Positions 35,007-35,856 of a DNA stretch of 35,856 nt are shown in pieces (the stretch's first letter is position 1; the number at the start of each line of letters is the position of its first letter). The position numbers were made by a program, and so were the translations under genes. The notes under the pieces were generated by a model, which saw only the letters and a list, made by a program, of their open reading frames with translations, searched no databases and was not told the DNA's origin. Origin of the DNA: Bacteroidales bacterium (lineage in GTDB: Bacteria > Bacteroidota > Bacteroidia > Bacteroidales > UBA932). The stretch spans positions 1-35,856 of the forward strand of contig JAFQGK010000009.1 of assembly GCA_017398335.1 (NCBI GenBank). Reading direction: 5' to 3'.

Positions 35007-35557
35007 CTCATTCCCTCCTTCCTCTTCTTTTCTGTGTAATATGCCACGGCCAGAGATATGACAATCACACATATTATTATATATATAGGCGAAACCTTCA
35101 GGAAGCATACCAGCGTCAAAGATGCTATGACGATTGCCCAGGACCACCATCTCATCTTGGTCGCCTTGACCATATCTATCATAGGTACGCCGATCAGAGC
35201 CACAACCACCGGCCTGATGCCCTTGAATGCGCGTATTACATATTCGTTATCCTTGAATCCGGTGAAGAATATAGCAATAAGGAGAATGATCAGAAATGGT
35301 GGAAGACAGCTTGCAATGGTTGCTACGACGCTTCCTTTGGTTCCTCTGAGTTTATTGCCTGTCAGTATGGCTATGTTGGCGGCAAAAAGTCCGGGTGCTG
35401 TCTGTGCTAAAGTTATGATGTCGATAAAATCTTCATCCTTGAGCCATTTCCTTTCAACCAGCTCACTTTTGATTGCAGCTATCATCGGAATACCACCTCC
35501 TATTGTGAAAGCTCCGATTTTGGCAAAGACCCAGAAAATTTGCCAGCAAGATATCAT
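35003..35557 (-). CDS. chrA: Chromate transporter family protein, first half-size subunit
   Basis: A 184-residue protein when read from the ATG at 35557. It has one CHR domain: FAKIGAFTIGGGIPMI near the start and LAQTAPGLFAANIAIL in the conserved Pro-Gly region, where the partner reads TPGPIGIN. The frame is open to a TTG at 35599, but that codon lies inside a -7 box (35597-35604), so the ATG is preferred. It leads the minus-strand group ending in GH20 and is divergent from the rRNA operon. Confidence 0.88.
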   Translation of the reverse strand: MISCWQIFWVFAKIGAFTIGGGIPMIAAIKSELVERKWLKDEDFIDIITLAQTAPGLFAANIAILTGNKLRGTKGSVVATIASCLPPFLIILLIAIFFTGFKDNEYVIRAFKGIRPVVVALIGVPMIDMVKATKMRWWSWAIVIASLTLVCFLKVSPIYIIICVIVISLAVAYYTEKKRKEGMR

Positions 35558-35596
35558 ATTGAGTACTTTTTTGCGTGTTTCGATATGTTCGGACGA

Positions 35597-35604
35597 CAAA
35601 AATA
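35597..35604 (-). promoter_or_regulatory. Candidate -7 box for the chromate transporter operon
   Basis: TATTTTTG on the minus strand fits TAnnTTTG and lies 39 bases upstream of the ATG at 35557. It is 29 bases from the -33 box of the divergent rRNA promoter. Confidence 0.55.
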
Positions 35605-35633
35605 GAAAAAAATTAAAAAAAATGCGAGAAAAA

Positions 35634-35664
35634 TTTGGAGGTTAAGAAAAAGTCCGTATCTTTG
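35634..35664 (+). promoter_or_regulatory. rRNA operon promoter
   Basis: TTTG at 35634-35637, a 19-base spacer and TATCTTTG at 35657-35664 match the Bacteroidota consensus exactly. A-rich runs upstream (35605-35633) could act as an UP element. Distance to the 16S gene is about 158 bases. Confidence 0.85.
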
Positions 35665-35822
35665 CAGCCCGTTTGAGAGAAAACGGCATTAAAAGTTCAT
35701 TGAAAAGATTGAAGGAAAGTACAAGAAGCAAGTACCGAGAAAAACAATTTATCGAGAAGCGTTGATTCTTTTGAAAGAATTGAGAGTGTCAGAGACAAGC
35801 TAAGAATTATATTATAAATATA
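35665..35822 (+). other. 16S rRNA leader
   Basis: The 158 bases between the promoter and 16S hold no gene. ATTCTTT/AAAGAAT (35765-35780) forms a hairpin with a two-base loop. AAAAGTTCATTGAAAAG (from 35692) sits where Bacteroides leaders carry a boxA-like GTTCTTTGA, which I mention from memory. Processing stems cannot be judged because the 3' side is outside the window. Confidence 0.7.
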
Positions 35823-35856
35823 CAATGAAGAGTTTGATCCTGGCTCAGGATGAACG
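35823..35856 (+). rRNA. rrs: 16S ribosomal RNA, 5' end (rest outside the window)
   Basis: ATGAAGAGTTTGATCCTGGC and the following CTCAGGATGAACG are the universal 16S 5' end, with the GGATGAACG form typical of Bacteroidota. Only about 34 bases are inside the window. The exact 5' end is uncertain by a few bases. Confidence 0.97.

Overview
The window is a 35.9 kb chromosomal segment from a member of the Bacteroidota, most likely Bacteroidales. It starts inside the 3' part of a 5S rRNA gene and ends about 34 bases into a 16S rRNA gene on the same strand, so it spans the interval between two rRNA operons. It may be an assembly contig cut at rRNA repeats. The assignment rests on the 16S 5' end, the atpDCBEFHAG gene order, repeated promoter elements of the Bacteroidota type TAnnTTTG, the ATCase regulatory subunit PyrI, and a short SerA without an ACT domain. 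Nearly all of it is housekeeping sequence. I see no insertion sequence, prophage, CRISPR array or tRNA gene.

Layout. 1-142: 5S rRNA end and terminator. 200-640: DoxX-like membrane protein. 700-7442: complete eight-gene F1Fo ATP synthase operon. 7504-9599 (minus): a DUF1015 protein and a class II ketose-bisphosphate aldolase, divergent from an organophosphate-type MFS transporter (9757-11265). 11340-15352 (minus): yigZ-pyrB-pyrI-serC-serA, joining the first committed pyrimidine step to serine synthesis. 15517-16960: an acidic-tailed pRiA4b ORF-3-like protein overlapping miaA. 16957-19456 (minus): fhs and a PHP-family phosphatase. 19543-25710: DUF308 membrane protein, dnaG, metG, murB. 25718-28870 (minus): menA with a CPBP protease, and a lipoprotein cyclophilin with a HAD phosphatase. 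28917-30407: polysaccharide flippase. 30408-35557 (minus): a two-gene chromate-type transporter, an AspT/YidE-type transporter and a GH20 hexosaminidase lipoprotein. 35634-35856: rRNA promoter, leader and 16S start.

How the genes fit together. Several lie in compact operons with 0-30 base gaps or ATGA overlaps. Serine (serA, serC, perhaps the DUF1015 protein) and one-carbon metabolism (fhs) are both present. Many promoters can be read directly from -7 boxes; only two also show a well-spaced -33 TTTG.

The least ordinary structure is palindromic and repeated DNA. A GTCATCCCCGG hairpin lies between atpB and atpE and again, with three tandem 18-mers, between metG and murB. Two further elements sit in frame inside coding sequence: a 26-base repeat in a metG linker and a 101-base imperfect palindrome in murB. 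Both proteins are longer than I remember for their families, by amounts that fit these insertions. I found no convincing wholly new system; these repeat-in-gene insertions, the DUF1015/serine link, an intergenic sRNA-like segment and an 18-20 bp palindromic divergent promoter are the best leads.
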